From Fidelibacterota bacterium (lineage in GTDB: Bacteria > Fidelibacterota > Marinisomatia > SCGC-AAA003-L08 > TS1B11), in NCBI GenBank assembly GCA_020354025.1, contig CP070638.1:345897-409896 (forward strand): a DNA stretch of 64,000 bases, given 5' to 3'. The notes under the pieces were generated by a model. It searched no databases. It had not been told where the DNA came from and was given only the letters and a program-made list of their open reading frames with translations. The stretch's first letter is position 1, and every line of letters starts with the position of its first letter. Positions 61,827 to 64,000 of this stretch are shown here, one piece after another. The translations under genes were made by a program, and so were the position numbers.

Positions 61827-62792
61827 TTAATAGAAATTGATGGGATTTTGGGATTGTCGGTAGAGACGCACTTCGTAGTGCAGGTGCGGATTTGTAGAAC
61901 GGCCAGTGTTTCCGGACTCCCCGATACGATCACCTCGCTCGATCAGCTGGCCCTCTAGGACACCAATGCGCCGGAGGTGCCCATAAAGAGTACGAAAACC
62001 GTTGCCGTGGTCAATCTTCACGTAGAGCCCCATATTGCTGTCCCATCTGGCGGCTACCACTTTCCCATTGGCAGTGGCGAAAACAGGTGTGCCGGTCCTG
62101 ACTTTGATATCCTGTCCCCGGTGAAAGTCGTACTTCTGCGTATAGGGATCCCGCCGCAGACCGAATCCACTGGTAAGTTTCCCATTTTGTACCGGCAGGA
62201 GGGATGGTGTCGACCTCAGCCTCGCTAGGTCATTTTTCAGTGAGTCACGGATTCCTTCATAGCTCAGCTGTTCCAGCTTCACGCTGCGATAAAGAGCATC
62301 CAATCGCTCTGTTATGCTTGCCAGGGATACATCACTCGACGGCAGGAGGTAATCCATGTCCGTCCGGACCTCGACCATAGTGCCCCCGATGCCAACCTGA
62401 CGGATTCCTGGATTAATATCCGGCATCTGGGCATGGACACGGAGGTCCTGGTCTGTCTCAGACAATGCCTCCACTTCCCGTTGCAGGACCGTTATCCGGT
62501 CTTCAAATCGCTCCACTAATCGATGGAGGGTTGCGTTGTCCTTGCGGAGCTTCGCTACCCGATGGGCATATGCGGTCTCAAGGAGCAGCTGTGAACCAAA
62601 ATAAAATACAATTGGAGTTAGAATAAGCAGGGCAATCAAGCCCCAGAATGCTGCCTTGCCGGAGAGATCAAATTGCCGCAGACCTGAATGCCCTTCTCGG
62701 AGGATCAGGAATTTTAGATTCTTCAGCTTTATTTGGGGGAATAGCCTTTGCCGCTTAGTAATTGATTCCCGCATACTGGACATAATCCGCAT
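61827..62792 (-). CDS. M23-family peptidoglycan endopeptidase, membrane anchored
   Basis: About 321 residues. A basic cytoplasmic stretch (KRQRLFPQIKLKNLKFLILREGHSGLRQFDL) leads to one membrane helix (AAFWGLIALLILTPIVFYFGSQLLL), then a coiled coil (LRKDNATLHRLVERFEDRITVLQREVEALSE) and a C-terminal LytM domain. The zinc sites are in GFGLRRDPYTQKYDFHRGQDIKV (HxxxD) and NTGRSTNPHLHYEVRL (HxH). All metal ligands are kept, so it should cleave peptidoglycan cross-links rather than act only as an activator. The start is uncertain: an in-frame GTG at 62858 and ATGs at 62828 and 62774 also exist. Confidence 0.92.
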   Translation of the reverse strand: MRIMSSMRESITKRQRLFPQIKLKNLKFLILREGHSGLRQFDLSGKAAFWGLIALLILTPIVFYFGSQLLLETAYAHRVAKLRKDNATLHRLVERFEDRITVLQREVEALSETDQDLRVHAQMPDINPGIRQVGIGGTMVEVRTDMDYLLPSSDVSLASITERLDALYRSVKLEQLSYEGIRDSLKNDLARLRSTPSLLPVQNGKLTSGFGLRRDPYTQKYDFHRGQDIKVRTGTPVFATANGKVVAARWDSNMGLYVKIDHGNGFRTLYGHLRRIGVLEGQLIERGDRIGESGNTGRSTNPHLHYEVRLYRQSQNPINFY

Positions 62793-63026
62793 ACTAGTAA
62801 TGATTTTAGCCTTAAATAGCCATCTCATGCAACAGAAACCTACTATATTCGCCCTCACCGAAAATATGATTCAGAAAGGGGCTATACCTAATATTGTGTT
62901 TAATATGTAAGCGGCCATGACGCATTGTATAGTTGATATTATTGTCAGGCCGGGCTATCATGATCTCTATTGTTATTTTTTCAAAGTGCCGGCTACTTCG
63001 CCTACGGCTACGGAACACATTGGTCC

Positions 63027-63623
63027 TCAGCTGGTACCAGTATCCTTTGTGGTCTTCTTAGGTCCAGCCTTTTTTGCGGCAGGCGTCGCTTTTTTCCTGC
63101 CGTTGCTCTTTTTAGTCCCACCCGGCTTGGCGGCAGTGGCTCCACTTTTAATGCCAGCCTTTGCCTTGCTGGGCTTGGTGGTGGGAGTCCCTTTTTTAGG
63201 AGTTGTTTTTTCTTTACTGGGGGCCGCAGCGGGAGCCTCTCTTTCAGGAGCAGCCTTTTCTTTTGGGGGTGCTGAATCATGAACCGGTTCCTCAAATTGG
63301 GAAGCTTGTTCCAGCTCATCTTCTTTTTCCTTGATTTTTCCGGCAAGGCCAGCGATTCGGCGACGTAAGTCATCCACGCCGGATTGACTCTCAAGCGTTC
63401 CTTTGCTTTTTCCCTCCAGACTTTGGTAGGCAATCTGTCCCAGATCAGCATAGAGGTTGCCCCGCTCCCGCCGTAGCTGATAAATATCCATTTTCAACTT
63501 GCCGATCTTGCTGAGCTCTTCAGCCTTGCTGGCAGCCGCTCGCGTGATAACCACCGCCTTCTCGGCGGCGGAGTCAGACCATACTCTGATCTGCTCACTC
63601 AGGTTTTCCCATATGTTCTTCAT
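63027..63623 (-). CDS. Coiled-coil protein with Lys/Ala/Pro-rich, histone-H1-like tail
   Basis: A 198-residue protein. The N-terminal half is helical and coiled (WENLSEQIRVWSDSAAEKAVVITRAAASKAEELSKIG, LKMDIYQLRRERGNLYADLGQIAYQ, DDLRRRIAGLAGKIKEKEDELEQ). From about residue 115 it is a low-complexity basic tail built from K, A, P, T and G (for example KKGTPTTKPSKAKAG, GRKKATPAAKKAGPKKTTKDT). Tails like this occur in bacterial H1-like proteins and some envelope or ribosomal proteins, so DNA or RNA binding is a guess. Start is ATG at 63623. Confidence 0.8.
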   Translation of the reverse strand: MKNIWENLSEQIRVWSDSAAEKAVVITRAAASKAEELSKIGKLKMDIYQLRRERGNLYADLGQIAYQSLEGKSKGTLESQSGVDDLRRRIAGLAGKIKEKEDELEQASQFEEPVHDSAPPKEKAAPEREAPAAAPSKEKTTPKKGTPTTKPSKAKAGIKSGATAAKPGGTKKSNGRKKATPAAKKAGPKKTTKDTGTS

Positions 63624-63811
63624 CTTCCCGATCCTTCCTGATTTGGGTAAAGAATATTATAGCTAAATGGTTGAATATTGGCAACGAGAATCACGTCGGT
63701 ACCTGCCACGGAATAATCAAGTTTATAAACGCTGAGGTGGTTATGTCGAGGCGCGTTCATCTTCCTTCAGCCAGCGAGTGCCAAGATAATCAAAGTCCGT
63801 TTCAACGGCTT

Positions 63812-64000
63812 CTATGCTTCATCAAGGACCCGTTGCAGAATGCCCCGCACCACCTGGGGATCGCCTTTTCCTTTGGTAGCCTGCATCACCTGGCCCATAA
63901 AGAAGCCCAACAGCCTGGTCTCGCCCTTCCGGTACCGCTCCAGCTCGGCAGGCAAGCCGGATACGACCTGCAGTACCGTATCCTCCAGGGTGGCTGAATC
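63812..64000 (-). CDS. gatB: Asp-tRNA(Asn)/Glu-tRNA(Gln) amidotransferase subunit B, C-terminal part
   Basis: Only the last 62 codons and the stop are in the window; the gene runs off the right edge. The product contains LPAELERYRKGETRLLGFFMGQVMQATKGKGDPQVVRGILQRVLDEA, the YqeY-like tRNA-binding tail of GatB. GatB, with GatA and GatC, converts mischarged Glu-tRNA-Gln and Asp-tRNA-Asn into the correct forms. The adjoining 188 nt (63624-63811) contain no gene on this strand. Confidence 0.93.
   Translation of the reverse strand, partial: DSATLEDTVLQVVSGLPAELERYRKGETRLLGFFMGQVMQATKGKGDPQVVRGILQRVLDEA

Noticed and set aside
62917-63282. Plus-strand frame opposite the Lys-rich protein
   Set aside because: Hydrophobic low-complexity product is the mirror of the Lys/Ala/Pro codons on the real strand.

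Overview
This window is a chromosomal segment of a Gram-negative bacterium of the Fibrobacteres-Chlorobi-Bacteroidetes (FCB) type. A marine lineage such as Marinimicrobia (SAR406) or a close relative is my best guess. That is an inference from gene content, not from a phylogeny. The signs are three secreted proteins ending in FlgD-like/type IX-type sorting domains (5348-7471, 9141-10937, 50299-52662), one of which resembles PorZ; a TonB-dependent receptor with a carboxypeptidase-regulatory-like N-terminus; NifJ-type pyruvate:ferredoxin oxidoreductase; many short SD-led operons; and LPS-type envelope genes (LapA/LapB-like). No prophage, insertion sequence, integron or CRISPR array was seen.

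Layout. 1-7.5 kb: 5' end of nifJ (minus), a hemerythrin-like protein, then a plus-strand run of acyl-CoA ligase, purM, gpsA and a secreted metalloprotease-like protein. 7.5-11.2 kb: tRNA-Arg, three tandem copies of a small exported beta-rich protein, and a subtilisin-like protease on the opposite strand. 11.3-17.6 kb: purL, a small conserved CxxC protein, three membrane or redox genes, tRNA-Pro(CGG) with a terminator, and a DUF3795 protein. 17.7-26.5 kb: leuS, a Tat-exported aldo/keto reductase, cutA, an orphan TRAP binding protein, a stand-alone glutamate-synthase-like FMN enzyme, tRNA-Pro(GGG), a MerR regulator that appears to start at CTG, and ald. 26.5-36.2 kb: the classic translation/RNA operon read as rimP-nusA-infB-rbfA-truB-ribF-rpsO-pnp (minus), preceded by a TPR membrane protein. 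36.4-44.2 kb: a cell-wall recycling group (amino-sugar kinase, alr, and a GH3 glycosidase fused to a serine hydrolase) downstream of polA. 44.3-50.3 kb: a TonB-dependent receptor under a TPP riboswitch, then an OPT-family transporter and adenosine deaminase on the plus strand. 50.3-57.3 kb: site-2 protease, ribD-ribE-ribBA-ribH, and a PorZ-like beta-propeller protein. 57.3-64 kb: lytic/envelope genes (M23 peptidase, LapA, LapB-like, SPOR protein), miaB, a selenocysteine tRNA lodged between two coding genes, and the 3' end of gatB.

The most interesting points are: (1) tRNA-Sec, which indicates selenocysteine use, sits 4 nt after one ORF and 3 nt before the start codon of the next, so the downstream mRNA is probably made leaderless by tRNA processing; (2) a near-consensus TPP riboswitch whose 3' strand contains the Shine-Dalgarno of a TonB-dependent receptor, which makes the receptor a candidate thiamin importer; (3) a MerR gene whose DNA-binding helix can only be included by using a CTG start; (4) a tandem triplicated family of small exported proteins that look like the beta-domain found in front of some alpha/beta hydrolases. 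I did not find a convincing wholly new multi-gene system.
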